A stretch of DNA of 35,271 bases from Isotricha intestinalis (GCA_023807065.1 JAJJLU010000508.1:1-35271); one strand, 5' to 3'. Numbered from the stretch's first letter, positions 9,377 to 19,691 are shown. Notes: generated by a model not told the origin, from the letters alone. Translations and numbers: made by a program.

Positions 9377-10315
9377 CTAACTATCATTTTCACAATTCAT
9401 TTTTGGCTTATAATATATAATTGTCAGCAATTTATGCTTATATCTTTGTGAAGAAGAACTTCTAACATATTTATCTTCATTTCCTACTTTACAACAATTA
9501 CAACAATGATTTAAATTAACATGAGGACAACTTAAAATATTTTTATAACAGCTATTTTCACTTAAAATATCTTTTTCAACAAAATGTAAATATTTTTTTT
9601 TCCCAATAAGATTTTGTCTAGTATTATAATCAATATCATAAAAATTAATATAATGAGGAGGAATAAAAGGAGCATCAATATTCATTTCATTTTTATTAGG
9701 AACATAACAATCATATTCATTTTTACTTTTACTTTTTTTTTTTTCTTTATCACTTTTCTTATTATCATTCTTTTCATTATTGTTTTTTTTATCTACTTCT
9801 TCAGGAGGAATAAAATTAGTTAAATCAATAACATTATTAATATTACCATGACCATCATTTGAAACAGGATAATTATTTGAACATTTCCAAATATTATCAA
9901 CAACAAATTTAAATTGATGAACTTCTTTAGGTAAATTTATATTAAATTCAAAAAAACCATTTTCTGGATTTTTAACCATTTCAATAAATACAGTCCAATT
10001 TGATAAAAAACTTCCTGTTATTGTTACTTTATTTCCTCCTTCTTTCCATTCGAATTTAAATGGAACTCTTTCGTCTTTTTTTGATATTGTTGTTTCTTCT
10101 TTTGTTTTTGTTTTTGTTTCTGATGATGATGACATTGATGATGATGATTCATTTATTTTTTTTTTTTTTGGGTTTTTGTTATTTTTTGTTGATGATGTAT
10201 CACTCTTCATTCCTTTGTAACTACTTATTTCATTCCATTGAATTGATAAATCTTCTGTTTTATCGTTTATTAAATTGTTATCTTCATCTTTACTATGACT
10301 ATTTTCGGTTCCCAT
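9377..10315 (-). CDS. PRKAB: AMP-activated protein kinase (SNF1) beta subunit
   Basis: A 312-residue protein with the two expected domains. Residues about 85-165 form a CBM48 glycogen-binding module: PFKFEWKEGGNKVTITGSFL, NW at 106-107, then FKFVVDNIWKCSNN and NINNVIDL. The tryptophans used for glycogen contact in animal beta subunits appear to be kept (W107 and W143). Residues about 218-308 form the ASC domain that joins alpha and gamma subunits: PPHYINFYDID, CPHVNLNH, then QRYKHKLLTIIYYKP. The N-terminus MGTENS fits an N-myristoylation signal, as in animal beta subunits. A Ser/Thr/Lys-rich linker (residues 30-80) precedes the CBM. The scaffold links energy sensing to kinase localisation. 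A Cys cluster inside the ASC domain is unusual (see findings). Stop is TAG. No alpha or gamma subunit is in the window. Confidence 0.92.
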   Translation of the reverse strand: MGTENSHSKDEDNNLINDKTEDLSIQWNEISSYKGMKSDTSSTKNNKNPKKKKINESSSSMSSSSETKTKTKEETTISKKDERVPFKFEWKEGGNKVTITGSFLSNWTVFIEMVKNPENGFFEFNINLPKEVHQFKFVVDNIWKCSNNYPVSNDGHGNINNVIDLTNFIPPEEVDKKNNNEKNDNKKSDKEKKKSKSKNEYDCYVPNKNEMNIDAPFIPPHYINFYDIDYNTRQNLIGKKKYLHFVEKDILSENSCYKNILSCPHVNLNHCCNCCKVGNEDKYVRSSSSQRYKHKLLTIIYYKPKMNCENDS

Positions 10316-11606
10316 TTTTTTTAGTTTTCAAAAAAAGTATATTTTTTTTTTGAAATATTGATTTTTTATTTATATTTTTATGTTTTTTTAAATGAAAAAT
10401 TATTATTTCGTTTATTTATTTTTTTAAATAGATTTTTCTTATTCATTTTTAGAATATTTTTTTTATTGCATTATTCTGATGTTATATAATGAATTATATG
10501 TTTTATGTTTAATTGATGAAATATCAATGATTAATTTTTATTTGTTTTCCCTTTTTATTTAATGACATCATAATTATTATTAAATATTAATCAAATAAAA
10601 AATGATTTATTTAAATTCAAATAACATTAAATTGAAAATTATAAACTCTTAAAACATATAGTTCTAATTTAAAATAAATGCAATTTAATACTTTTATTTT
10701 TGTAGTTTCCATTAATGCATTATTTCTTCTTATTTTTTCATAATAAAAAATTTATAAAATTAAATATATAAATGGGAAATGGCTCGACACTAATTCAAAA
10801 CATTTATAATAATAGGAGAAGTAATTTATGGAAAAAAAGAAAAAATAAAATAAGATTTAATTTAATTGATACATAAAAGAAAAGACAAAATAAAAATAAT
10901 AGATACATATTATCAAACTAATCTAAATGAAATTCATTTAATAATACTATTCTCAAAATAAGGAATTTTTATAATTAATAATTGATTATTTATCTAAAGA
11001 TTTACAGATAATATTTTATAAACAAAAATATAATGAAATTCAATATTACAATAATAAATAAAAATGACAATACTTTTATATTTTTCCTTATTATCAAAAA
11101 ATTAATTATAAAATCCTAAGAATCCACATCTGAATTTTTAATACTTTGAAAAAAATAATATTAATAAGGTTAATCAACTAATCAACATAGTTTATGTACT
11201 AACAGTAAATCTATAAGCATGACTATATAAAGGTAAAATTATAATACAATATATAATTAAATTAATATTTTTTATTTTATTTGATACATTTTAATTTTTA
11301 TTAAAATATTAATATTATTTTCATTTTAAAGTTTTTTTAATTGATACTTAAAAATTTGAATTAATATCAATTATTTAATTAAAAAACTTATATCAAAAAT
11401 ATATTTTCTGGTTTTATTCATAATTTCTCCAAAAAAATAGTTATTTGACAAAAAATCTTATTTTACATTTTACTAAATAATATATCTAAATAAAAAATAA
11501 ATAAATAATTTTGAGTTTTAAATTAATTTATTTTTAAAAAATTAATTTTCCAGTTCCAGAGGAAATATAAAGACAATTAATTTAAAATTTTTTATAAAAA
11601 AAATAT
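10316..11606. other. Intergenic, 1.3 kb, divergent 5' regions
   Basis: The longest gene-poor stretch, between the AMPK beta start (minus) and the PHD/DDT gene start (plus). A 34-codon ATG frame at 10772-10876 (starting MGNGSTLIQN) and a short open stretch near 10995-11060 look slightly less AT-rich than their surroundings. Stops recur at the rate expected by chance and I could not build a spliced gene. I see no RNA gene. Confidence 0.5.
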
Positions 11607-14600
11607 ATGTCAACGAAGAAAAGTCGAGAATCATCACCATTAAATTCTAAAAATGCCTCAAATCAAAAAGATCAAAATGATGAAACAAATAGTCAATCAA
11701 AAGCATCATCAACTGTAAATAAAGAGAGAAATAATATTAGTATATTAAACAAAAAGACAAAAAGATCAAATTTAAATAAAAAAGAAAATAGAGAATTATG
11801 TGCAATTTGTAGAGATGGAGGTGATTTACTTTTATGTGATAATTGTCCAAGATCATTTCATTTAAGTTGTTTAAAATTAAAAGAAGAAGATATTCCTGAA
11901 GGAAATTGGTATTGTTCTCGTTGTGCTCCGAAAATGCAAAAAAAATTAGAAAAAAATAATAATAATATTATTTCTACTCCTGAAGATAAAGAAAGAGAAA
12001 GAAAAAGACTTTTAAAAAATGAAAAAAGAAGATTATGGAGATTGAAAAAAAAAGCTGAATCACTGAAAAATAAAAATTTGAATTTAGTTAATAAAGATGG
12101 AAATTTGTTAATTGATTCATTTTTAAAAGGAAATATCAATTATGAAAATAATAAAAAAATTAGCTTAGATAATTCTAATATTTGTTTAAATTTTACTTAT
12201 ACTTTAAAAAATGTTAGTCAAAGTAAAAGTTTAAGTTTACCAATTTTGTTTCCTATTCCTAATACAATTTTAGAAGTTAATGAAAAAAATATTAATGATT
12301 TAAATCAAATTTATAGAAATAATAAATGTATGAATAAGATTATTTCAAAAATATCTAATTCTGATTTAATTGATGTTGAATTTAATAACGATAATAAAGA
12401 AAATGAAAATATTCTAAAAATTAATAGTGTTAATTCTTTAAATGAATTAATTTCTAAAGACAAAAAAAATATAAAAATATATGGTGATTTAATTAGAAAT
12501 TATTGGGAAAATGTTCTTCAGAAAAAATCTTCTCGACATTCTTTAAAATATCCTATTGAAGACAATGAATTATATATGTTTCCTGATATTTATAATTTAG
12601 AAGATAAATATTATAATAAACCTAAAGGACATAAAATTACATTTATTGATAATAATAATTTTTCAGATTTAATCCAAATTTATGATTTTATTTCCACCTT
12701 TTCACATAAAATATATTTAAGTGAATTTTCAATTGAAGATTTATATGCTGCTTTATCTCAAAGTATAAATTATAAAGAAAGTGAAATAACTTTATTAAGT
12801 TCAATTCATATTTCTCTTTTATTTATTTTAATCAATGAATTATCCACTATTCCACTTTTAGAAATATATAATAATTCAGATATTGAATTATTATTAGTTA
12901 AAATAAATTCTGATTATTTTTCATCTGATAATAAGAAGTTATATGGATTTATTTATCAAACATGGATTGAATTAATAAGACTTATTTTTTCTTCAATAAC
13001 CTTAAATAAATTTATAGATGAAAATTTAGAAGGAATAATAAAAAAATTATCACAATTAACATCAATATTAGATTACAATACTTCATTTTCATATGATGAA
13101 AAAATTTTAATATTAAAAGGTTTAATATATAATTGTTATGAAACAAAATTCATAAGAAATACAATAAAAGAAGAACAAGAGAAAAGAGATAAAATAAAAA
13201 AGAAAAAAAAAGAATTAGAAGAAGAATTAAAAGATACAGAGCAAAAAAAAAGAGAATTAGAAAGACAAGAACAATACACTCAACCTCAAATTAAAATAGA
13301 ACAATTAAATAAGAAATTATTAACTTTAAGTGAAGATAATCAAAATATGTCAAGACATGAATTAGCAAAATTAAGAAAAAGAATTGAAAAAGAAAGAGAT
13401 GAATTTAAAAGTGTTATAAAAGAAATAAATTCAATAGAAAATAAAAGAGATGAGTTAATTAATAAAATAGAAAATATTAAAAATGATATTCATAATATTC
13501 CAACAATTGGAAAGAAATTATTAGGAAGTGATGGTAGAAAATATAAATATTATTTTTTTCCTTGGATGAATGGTAAAATATATATTAAAATTTTTAATAA
13601 TAATGGTAAAATTAAATATGAATGGAGAGAAATTGATTCTGAAAATGAAATTAAAAATTTAATTGATACTTTATCTGATAAAGGAATTAAAGAAAATAAT
13701 TTAAAAAATAAAATAAAGAGATTTTTACCTAAAAAAAATAGTAAGCATACTAATAATGAATTAACTAATATAATAATACCAATGGGAATGGAAGAAAATT
13801 TTCAAAAGAAAGTATTAAATTATATAAATTATTCAAATCCATTAAGAAATGTAGAAAACAACAAAAATGAATTAATAACAAATAATATAAATCAATATGA
13901 TTTAATTTATGATAGATTATATGATTTAGAAAAAAATATAACAAATTATCTTTCAAATGATAATAAAGAATGGGAAAGTTTTGAAATAAGAGATAATATA
14001 AAAACTTGGATATCATGTATAAATAATATTAATGAATATGTAAATTTATTAAAAATGTTTAATGAAAGAGTAAAATCACCTTATAAAATAAATAGTAATT
14101 TAATAAAAGTACCAAATAAAAAAATAATAGATGATGAAAATATACAAAATGAAGATTCACCAATTGATATTAATGGTCATTTAGATTATATGAAAATAAA
14201 TAAAAATTTAGAATTAGGAAATAAAGCTAAATTATGGTCAAAAGAATTTGAAAGTTATTCTTTAGAAACTATATATTTACAATATTTAGATGAAGTAAAA
14301 AATTTTCCTATGTTACATTTCTCAATTGATATTTTTGAAGTAATATTAAATGATTTAAATAAAAGAAGAGATTTTTATAAAAAAAGAAATGAAGAATTAT
14401 TAATCGATATGAATCAAAATAAAATTGAAAAAAAAGAAGAAGATAATGATATTAGAAAAAAAAGAAAAAAAATGATAGATTGGAATGATAAATGTTTATA
14501 TTGTAATGAATATGGGGATTTAATTTGCTGTGAAGATTGTCCTAATGTTGCTCATTTATCTTGTGCTCAATTAAAAAAAGAACCTGAAATTTGGAGATGT

Positions 14601-14666
14601 CCAGAATGTCTTTATAAACTTTCAAACAGAAGATTAACTAGAAGTAGTTATATTCAAAATAAATAA
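11607..14666 (+). CDS. PHD-DDT-WHIM-PHD chromatin protein, BAZ/ACF1-like
   Basis: A 1,019-residue protein with recognisable chromatin-remodelling architecture. PHD finger 1 spans about residues 62-108 ([20 protein letters not shown], then [20 protein letters not shown]), a canonical Cys4-His-Cys3 set. A DDT domain spans about 350-410 ([20 protein letters not shown], then [10 protein letters not shown]). A long coiled coil follows at about 525-640. A WHIM-type motif sits at about 635-665 ([16 protein letters not shown]). A second PHD ends the protein at about 961-1004 ([20 protein letters not shown], then WRCPEC). DDT plus WHIM plus PHD is the signature of the large non-catalytic partner of ISWI remodellers (ACF1, WSTF, BAZ), which binds the ATPase and reads histone tails. 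No bromodomain is visible. The PHD at the extreme N-terminus is an unusual position. Nuclear location and an ISWI partner are inferred from the family. Confidence 0.85.
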   Translation: MSTKKSRESSPLNSKNASNQKDQNDETNSQSKASSTVNKERNNISILNKKTKRSNLNKKENRELCAICRDGGDLLLCDNCPRSFHLSCLKLKEEDIPEGNWYCSRCAPKMQKKLEKNNNNIISTPEDKERERKRLLKNEKRRLWRLKKKAESLKNKNLNLVNKDGNLLIDSFLKGNINYENNKKISLDNSNICLNFTYTLKNVSQSKSLSLPILFPIPNTILEVNEKNINDLNQIYRNNKCMNKIISKISNSDLIDVEFNNDNKENENILKINSVNSLNELISKDKKNIKIYGDLIRNYWENVLQKKSSRHSLKYPIEDNELYMFPDIYNLEDKYYNKPKGHKITFIDNNNFSDLIQIYDFISTFSHKIYLSEFSIEDLYAALSQSINYKESEITLLSSIHISLLFILINELSTIPLLEIYNNSDIELLLVKINSDYFSSDNKKLYGFIYQTWIELIRLIFSSITLNKFIDENLEGIIKKLSQLTSILDYNTSFSYDEKILILKGLIYNCYETKFIRNTIKEEQEKRDKIKKKKKELEEELKDTEQKKRELERQEQYTQPQIKIEQLNKKLLTLSEDNQNMSRHELAKLRKRIEKERDEFKSVIKEINSIENKRDELINKIENIKNDIHNIPTIGKKLLGSDGRKYKYYFFPWMNGKIYIKIFNNNGKIKYEWREIDSENEIKNLIDTLSDKGIKENNLKNKIKRFLPKKNSKHTNNELTNIIIPMGMEENFQKKVLNYINYSNPLRNVENNKNELITNNINQYDLIYDRLYDLEKNITNYLSNDNKEWESFEIRDNIKTWISCINNINEYVNLLKMFNERVKSPYKINSNLIKVPNKKIIDDENIQNEDSPIDINGHLDYMKINKNLELGNKAKLWSKEFESYSLETIYLQYLDEVKNFPMLHFSIDIFEVILNDLNKRRDFYKKRNEELLIDMNQNKIEKKEEDNDIRKKRKKMIDWNDKCLYCNEYGDLICCEDCPNVAHLSCAQLKKEPEIWRCPECLYKLSNRRLTRSSYIQNK

Positions 14667-15116
14667 AATAATTTTATTTATTTGTTTAATTTTTTTAGAG
14701 CATTTTATTGTTTTTATTTTTATTTTTGAATCAAGAAAATTTTGTTTTATTAAAGAAAATTTATTAATTAAAAAATATATCATTAAAAGTAATCTTACTC
14801 ATGAATTGCAAGAAATTATATAAAATATTATATTTTGTAAATAATGATTTCAGTAGCAAATAAAAGTTTATATTATATTAAATTTTCTGAAATCATTTAT
14901 TTCTAAAAAGGAAAGCAAATTTAATTTAATAAATATTAATTGGGAAAAAGAAATTTATCAGTTTAATAAAATTAATAAAATAATTAGTTGGAATATATAT
15001 TATTCACAATAAATTTTGACATTACTCAAATTAACTTTTATTATTAATTAAAATTGATTAGAATATAATAAAGGATTTGAAATTATTTATTCTAAAATTT
15101 GTTTATTATCATATAA
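14667..15116. other. Intergenic, 450 bases, nothing recognised
   Basis: Plain AT-rich DNA between the PHD/DDT gene and the GC-rich block. A partial inverted repeat of TTTCAGTAG and TTTCTGAAATC-like words near 14846-14900 was noted, but it is weak. Confidence 0.5.
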
Positions 15117-15390
15117 GGGGGTCGACGGGGACTCACCGGAGGTTCGGTGGTGGTCGGAGAAGCGGGCAAAAGATGCAGCGGATGAAGGGGAAGCAGGGGG
15201 TAGTCACGGCGTCTCCTGGGGTGCACTGCAGCTCCAACTCGAGCGTGCTCGACTCCAACGGCTCCCGGCGGCTGCGGCGGCTTCGATTCCGGCGGTGCTG
15301 GGTCAAATTGAGCAGTGGGAAGGTGCTAGCAGGATCAGAGGAAGGTGGGGAGAGTGGTGGTGTGAAGGATTGAGTGAGGGGAGGCTCCCT
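15117..15390. other. GC-rich foreign block, probably plant-like DNA (insertion or assembly chimera)
   Basis: About 274 bases at roughly 60-65% GC (my count over four central lines) sit in DNA that is about 15% GC. The change is abrupt at both edges. Words such as GGCGGCTGCGGCGGC, GTCGAC and CTCGAG occur here and nowhere else in the window. Read on the minus strand, it runs from a pyrimidine-rich CCCCTCACTCAATCC stretch through Arg/Pro/Leu-rich open sequence to CTCCGGTGAGTCC, which resembles a plant first exon ending at a GTGAGT splice donor. A frame is open on both strands, as expected for GC-rich DNA, so no CDS is called. A short AAGGG occurs in inverted orientation at the two edges. Plant feed DNA joined during amplification or assembly is the simplest reading if the source is a rumen protist. 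True transfer is possible but unsupported. Confidence 0.8.
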
Positions 15391-15841
15391 TTTAAAATTT
15401 AATTTTTATTATTATTATTATCAGGAAATTATCTTCTAACCATATTTCTTTATTATATTCAAAAGATTATCATAATACACTTTTATCAACTTTAATTAAA
15501 TTATTATTTTTAATATTTCTCTCATTAATATTACCAATACTGTTATTAGAAATTCTATTATTATTATCTTGTATAATCATTCATCATTTTTCATTAATGT
15601 TGGTTAAAACTTAATTTTTTTTTCTTTTATGGGATTATGAAGATTCACTTTAATATCACTTTTCTCATAAGGTTATATAAGTATATTTTTTTGTAAATTC
15701 TTATTTGTATTATATTTATATTATAAATAAATATTTCTTAAATTTTTCTCCTCTTTCATCATTTGTTTTTAATTTTCATAGGAAATTTTATGAAATAGTT
15801 GAAGTTATATATTCTATTTCTTTTTCAGTTTTTTTTCTTTA
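15391..15841. other. Non-coding flank of the GC-rich block, possible small gene remnant on minus strand
   Basis: Most frames are broken. On the minus strand a short frame begins with ATG at about 15574 (MIIQDNNNRISNNSIGNINE) and runs to about 15480. Removing a possible 33-base intron (GTGTATT to AATAAAG, about 15448-15480) would join it to IWLEDNFL before a stop. This is in the same phase as the decayed frame at 15842-16273. I do not consider it a supported gene. Confidence 0.3.
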
Positions 15842-16273
15842 TCAAAAACAAAATATTTTTTCTTCTTTTTCTTTAAATATTTTTGGTCTTAATTCTAATT
15901 TATTAAATATGTTTATCTAAAATAATATAGAAATAATATTATAAGGAGTTTTTGATATCTCTTTACTTATTCTATGAATTTCTTCACAATTATTTTCTAT
16001 ATAATTTAAAGCTGCTAATTTATCAATTAAATTTTTATATCTTATTTTTGATGAGTATAATTTAATGATATTTTATTTATCATTTTTTTTGTTCATTTTC
16101 AATGGATTATCAAATTCATTATCAGTATTTTTTTTCTTTATTGATTTAAATACATTGTTATTATTAATTTCCATTATGATTTTTTTGACGACAGTGTTCT
16201 TTTCAATATCTATAACTTTTTTACTGCAATAATAAGTAAATTTTTCTTTCAAATAAGGAACATCTTTTAATTA
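15842..16273 (-). pseudogene. Probable decayed gene (or alternative-code frame), unknown product
   Basis: On the minus strand one phase from about 16273 to 15842 reads like protein but holds in-frame stops: TAA at 16073-16075, TAG at 15917-15919, and TGA at 15842-15844. The open pieces are 63, 51 and 24 codons in the same phase. They include DVPYLKEKFTYYCSKKVIDI, LAALNYIENNCEEIHRISKE and NKLELRPKIFKEKEEK. GC content is higher than in true intergenic DNA here. There is no CAA or CAG codon in the stretch. Reading TAA and TAG as Gln gives an unbroken frame from an ATG at 16321 to the TGA at 15842. No intron of the size seen elsewhere removes the stops. I do not recognise the protein. Chance cannot be ruled out. 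Confidence 0.35.
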
Positions 16274-16386
16274 TATTTAGATATAAATTATTATTTATTT
16301 TTATTTATTTTTAAGTAACATATATATTTTTATTTTTTTAATTAAGTTTTATGTTTCAAGATTAAAATATATAATATTTATTTTAA

Positions 16387-17899
16387 ATGAAAAAATCTAA
16401 TAAAAGTACTACAACAGAAGAAGAACATGATTCAAAGTAAAATAAATATTCACTCAAAATTATAGAATTATAATGAGAAAAAGTTCAAAGGGAATAATTG
16501 ATCTAAAAAATGCTAAAAATGGAAATCAAAAATATACATGTATTATTATTAAACTATATAAAACAAATTAGCTGATGCAGGAAAAAATTTAAATGAAATT
16601 AAAGAAAAACCAATTTTGTCTTTTCAAAAAAAATCACCTGAAATTAAAAGACCAAAACATTTATTTTTTAAGGAGAAAAAAATTATAAATGTTCAAAATT
16701 TACCTAAAATAAATAGTGATAATAACAATGAATTTACTATATCTTTAAATATATCAGAAAAAGAGGAAGAAAATCTTTGTACTGTTGAAGAAGAAGAAAA
16801 AAAAGAAAAAATTATTAAATCAATAAAAAAACAAAATACAGTAAATTATTCACTTCATAATAGAAAAAATAATTTATCTCCAATAAAAACAAAAAATAAA
16901 ATCATACATAACATTTATTCAATTAGTCAAAAAGGAACAAAGGAAATAAATCAAGATAATTATTTAATATCAGAAGATATATTTAATATAAAAAATTTTA
17001 ATATATATTCAATTTTTGATGGACATGGTCAAAACGGTCATTATATAAGTAATTTAGTAAAAGAAGAATTTACAGATTATTTCTCAAATCATAGTGAATT
17101 ATATTATATTCCTCGTTTAGAAAATGTTAAAAATAATTCAAATTTTAAAACAACATCACTAAATAAATATATAAATACAGAAAATTTATATAATAGATTA
17201 ATATATATGAATTATAAAGTTATAAAAGAAATATATAAAAAAATAGATGAAAAAATAAAAAATACTGATTATGATAAAGAATTTAGTGGAACAACATCAT
17301 GTTCAGTTTTTATTATTGGAAATCATTTATTATGTTCAAATGTAGGTGATAGTAGAGCAATATTAATTAAACAATCTAATGAAGTTTTTCCTTTATCTAA
17401 TGATCATAAACCAAATAATTATTATGAAAAAGAAAGAATATTAAAATGTGGAGGTGATATTAAAAGGATAAAAGATTCTAAAATCGAAGAATATGTAGAT
17501 AATATAAATAATAATAATAATAATATTGATAAAAAAATAATAGAAATTAATATTCCTTTTAGAGTTTATGTTAAAGGAAAAGATTATCCTGGTTTAGCTA
17601 TGAGTAGATCATTAGGAGATTTTGTTGCTAAGAAAGTTGGAGTTATTCATGAACCAGAAATATTAGATATTACTATTAATGAAGATGATAAATTTATTAT
17701 TTTAGCTTCTGATGGTTTATGGGAAGTTGTTTCTAATGAAGAAGCTAGAAATATTGTTAATAAATATTATATTGAAAATAATGTTAAAATTGCTGTTGAA
17801 AAATTAGTTATTTTAGCTAGTGAAAAATTTAAAGTACTTGGAGAATATATTGATGATATTACTATTATTGTAATTTTTCTTAATAAAGAAAAAAAATAA
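16387..17899 (+). CDS. PP2C-family protein phosphatase with two tiny introns
   Basis: The gene is a 483-residue PP2C (PPM) serine/threonine phosphatase after splicing. Exons are 16387-16436, 16466-16539 and 16572-17899, with introns of 29 and 32 bases. The long third exon has no ATG before the catalytic domain and an in-frame stop at 16559, so its start must come from upstream exons. Joining them gives an ATG and keeps the frame. Catalytic motifs are complete: IFDGHG at about residues 189-194, SGTTS, then SNVGDSRA, GLAMSRSLGD, ILASDGLWEVVSNEEA, and the final DDIT. The metal-binding aspartates of the family (DGHG, ASDG, DDIT) are present. The enzyme is expected to need Mg2+ or Mn2+. The first roughly 155 residues are a basic, acidic-patched, probably disordered region. 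An Asn-rich loop interrupts the domain (IDNINNNNNNID-like). Substrate unknown. Confidence 0.93.
16437..16465 (+). other. Intron 1 of PP2C gene (29 nt)
   Basis: Begins GTAAAATAAA and ends AAAATTATAG. It contains in-frame stops. Its removal joins ...HDSK to IIMRKSSKG in frame. Confidence 0.8.
16540..16571 (+). other. Intron 2 of PP2C gene (32 nt)
   Basis: Begins GTATTATTATT and ends ACAAATTAG. It contains the stop at 16559-16561 that blocks the downstream frame. Its removal joins QKYT to SDAGKN in frame. Confidence 0.82.
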
Positions 17900-18005
17900 T
17901 TTGAATTATTGAATATTTGATTTATTTATTTATCAATTTATATAGTTAAAATATCATTATATAAATTTTAATGAAATTAAAATATTTTTATTAAAAATTT
18001 TATTT

Positions 18006-18608
18006 ATGAATTGGAAAAAAGAGAAGAAACTTTTAAGTGGTTTTTTACTTCAAAAAGATGTATATACTACTAATTTATTATATGAACATAATAAATTTCC
18101 TATTATTAAAAATAAATTTTATATTCCTTTTAGAAAAATTGAAAAAGAAGAAACTAATATTGATCTTGAACCTTATCTTACAATATTTAATAATAGAAAA
18201 AAAATAAAAAGTTTAACTCCAAGTAGAAAAACTAAATTAAAATTCCCTTTACCTAAAATCGAAATTCCATTTTCATCAAATATAGATTTTTATAGTAATT
18301 TAAAAGGAAATGTTAGATTAAAATATATGGATGATGATTCAAATATAACTTCTAGAAAAGGAAAAAAAATTGAATATTCTTTTAATGATGAAAAAATATT
18401 TTTCGATAAACAAAACAATGATTTAAATCTTAATTCTTTTGAACCTAATAATTTAAATCATAAAAAGAAAAAAGAAGCAATTTTTTATAATTCATTTTTC
18501 CCATTAAAAAAGAATATTGAAATTATAAATGAAAATTTAAAACAAATATATAAAAGAAAAAAAATAATAATAAAAGACCCAATGTTTAAAACTCAAATTC
18601 AGTCATAA
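18006..18608 (+). CDS. Unrecognised 200-residue basic protein
   Basis: ATG to TAA, 200 residues, on the same strand and 106 bases after the PP2C gene. No family recognised. It is rich in Lys, Asn, Phe and Ile with several Pro (FPLPKIEIPF, FEPNNLNHKK, FFPLKK), has no membrane segment, and looks largely disordered with short hydrophobic motifs. It contains SLTPSRKTKLKFPLPK, a basic Ser/Thr stretch that a kinase could modify. Coding status rests on length without stops in AT-rich DNA and on composition. A protist-specific regulatory or cytoskeletal protein is possible, but this is a guess. Confidence 0.65.
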   Translation: MNWKKEKKLLSGFLLQKDVYTTNLLYEHNKFPIIKNKFYIPFRKIEKEETNIDLEPYLTIFNNRKKIKSLTPSRKTKLKFPLPKIEIPFSSNIDFYSNLKGNVRLKYMDDDSNITSRKGKKIEYSFNDEKIFFDKQNNDLNLNSFEPNNLNHKKKKEAIFYNSFFPLKKNIEIINENLKQIYKRKKIIIKDPMFKTQIQS

Positions 18609-18749
18609 AAGATATGATAATTTTTTATATTATTAAAATTTTTTAATTTATTATATAATTACATTAACTATTTATTATTTCTTCTTAAAAAAATTATTAT
18701 TTCTATTATACTAAAAAAAACAAATAAAATAAAAGATAATATTTATTAA

Positions 18750-19691
18750 TTAAATAAAACTACTTAAATCCATTCTTTTTTTAAAAGAAGTAACTTTATC
18801 ATTAAATTCAGATTTATTAATTGTATGATCCATAGTTAATTCGAAAAATGAATCTCTAGATTTATTAAAACTTTTTTTATATAAATCTTTTTTTTTATTT
18901 TGTGAATCTTTTTGATTTTCTAATAATGAAAGATCTTCCTTTAATTTTTCTATTTTTTTATTTGTTAAAATAGCATTTTTATCCGAAAAATTATTTTCTC
19001 TTCTGTATTTTTTATTAATAATAAAATTAAAAAAATTATGTCTTTTTGAAATTGATTTTTTAGGAACATATTCACCGAAATTCTTTAAAAGTAAATTATT
19101 TAAATTTTTCTTAAAAATTGAAACTTTCGGATTATACTCATTTAATCTAAAATTTTTTTCTTTCATTGAATTATATCTAGTCATTTTTTTATTTGATAAT
19201 TTATTATTTTCTATTGAAAAAGTTTCTTTAAAATTATTAATTTTAAAATGAATTTTTGATACTTTTTCATCTCTATTTGTAACAATTAAAGAATTTCTAG
19301 TTATTGGAGATATTGTTTTGTCACTAATATTTTTTTCAGAACTAATTGTTTTTTGTTCTTTATTTGGAAAAAAATATCTAACGTAATTTAAAAAATTTGA
19401 TAACTCTGATTTAGTTTCTTTATGAAATACAAAATCTTTTTGTCTTAATGTATTTGAATATACATCTACCATTCTATTATAAAGTTCTTTATCATTTTTT
19501 TCTATTTTATTTTTTATGTTATTAATAAAAGAAGGAGTTTCTTTTGATAAACTTTTATTATTAATATTTTTAAAAAACATTTCTCTTTTTAATTTAGAAA
19601 TATAATTTATTTCTTTTCCTTCTTTAGAATGTAAAGATAATAGAACTTCACTCATTAATTTTTGGAAGTTACTTGTTTTATTTTCTTCCAT
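18750..19691 (-). CDS. Unrecognised 313-residue basic protein
   Basis: ATG to TAA, 313 residues, convergent with the 200-residue gene. No domain recognised. The N-terminal half has helix-like sequence (FQKLMSEVLLSLHSKEGKE, NDKELYNRMVDVYSNTLRQK). The second half is Lys/Asn/Ser-rich, with a likely coiled-coil turn (KIEKLKEDLSLLENQKDSQN) before a short C-terminal motif, FKKRMDLSSFI. No membrane segment or signal peptide. Composition resembles the other basic proteins at 18.0 and 33 kb, but I saw no shared motif that would make them a family. Confidence 0.68.
   Translation of the reverse strand: MEENKTSNFQKLMSEVLLSLHSKEGKEINYISKLKREMFFKNINNKSLSKETPSFINNIKNKIEKNDKELYNRMVDVYSNTLRQKDFVFHKETKSELSNFLNYVRYFFPNKEQKTISSEKNISDKTISPITRNSLIVTNRDEKVSKIHFKINNFKETFSIENNKLSNKKMTRYNSMKEKNFRLNEYNPKVSIFKKNLNNLLLKNFGEYVPKKSISKRHNFFNFIINKKYRRENNFSDKNAILTNKKIEKLKEDLSLLENQKDSQNKKKDLYKKSFNKSRDSFFELTMDHTINKSEFNDKVTSFKKRMDLSSFI

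Noticed and set aside
10772..10876. 34-codon ATG frame starting MGNGSTLIQN in the 10.3-11.6 kb gap
   Set aside because: Short, and followed by stops at about the chance rate in every phase. I tried a possible 34-base GT-AG intron within it and the frame then hit a stop. Reading TAA as Gln across the gap gives stops no rarer than expected.
15077..15373. 98-codon frame over the GC-rich block (plus strand)
   Set aside because: It spans the AT-rich/GC-rich junction, and open frames arise easily in GC-rich DNA. The composition is foreign, so this is not a gene of this organism.
15705..15920. 71-codon Phe/Ile/Tyr frame on the plus strand
   Set aside because: It has no ATG at its start and lies opposite the decayed minus-strand frame, whose sequence explains the bias.
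16616..17899. PP2C start at a TTG codon at 16616
   Set aside because: TTG starts are not expected in a eukaryote. The frame extends upstream to a stop at 16559, and two short introns join it to an ATG at 16387.
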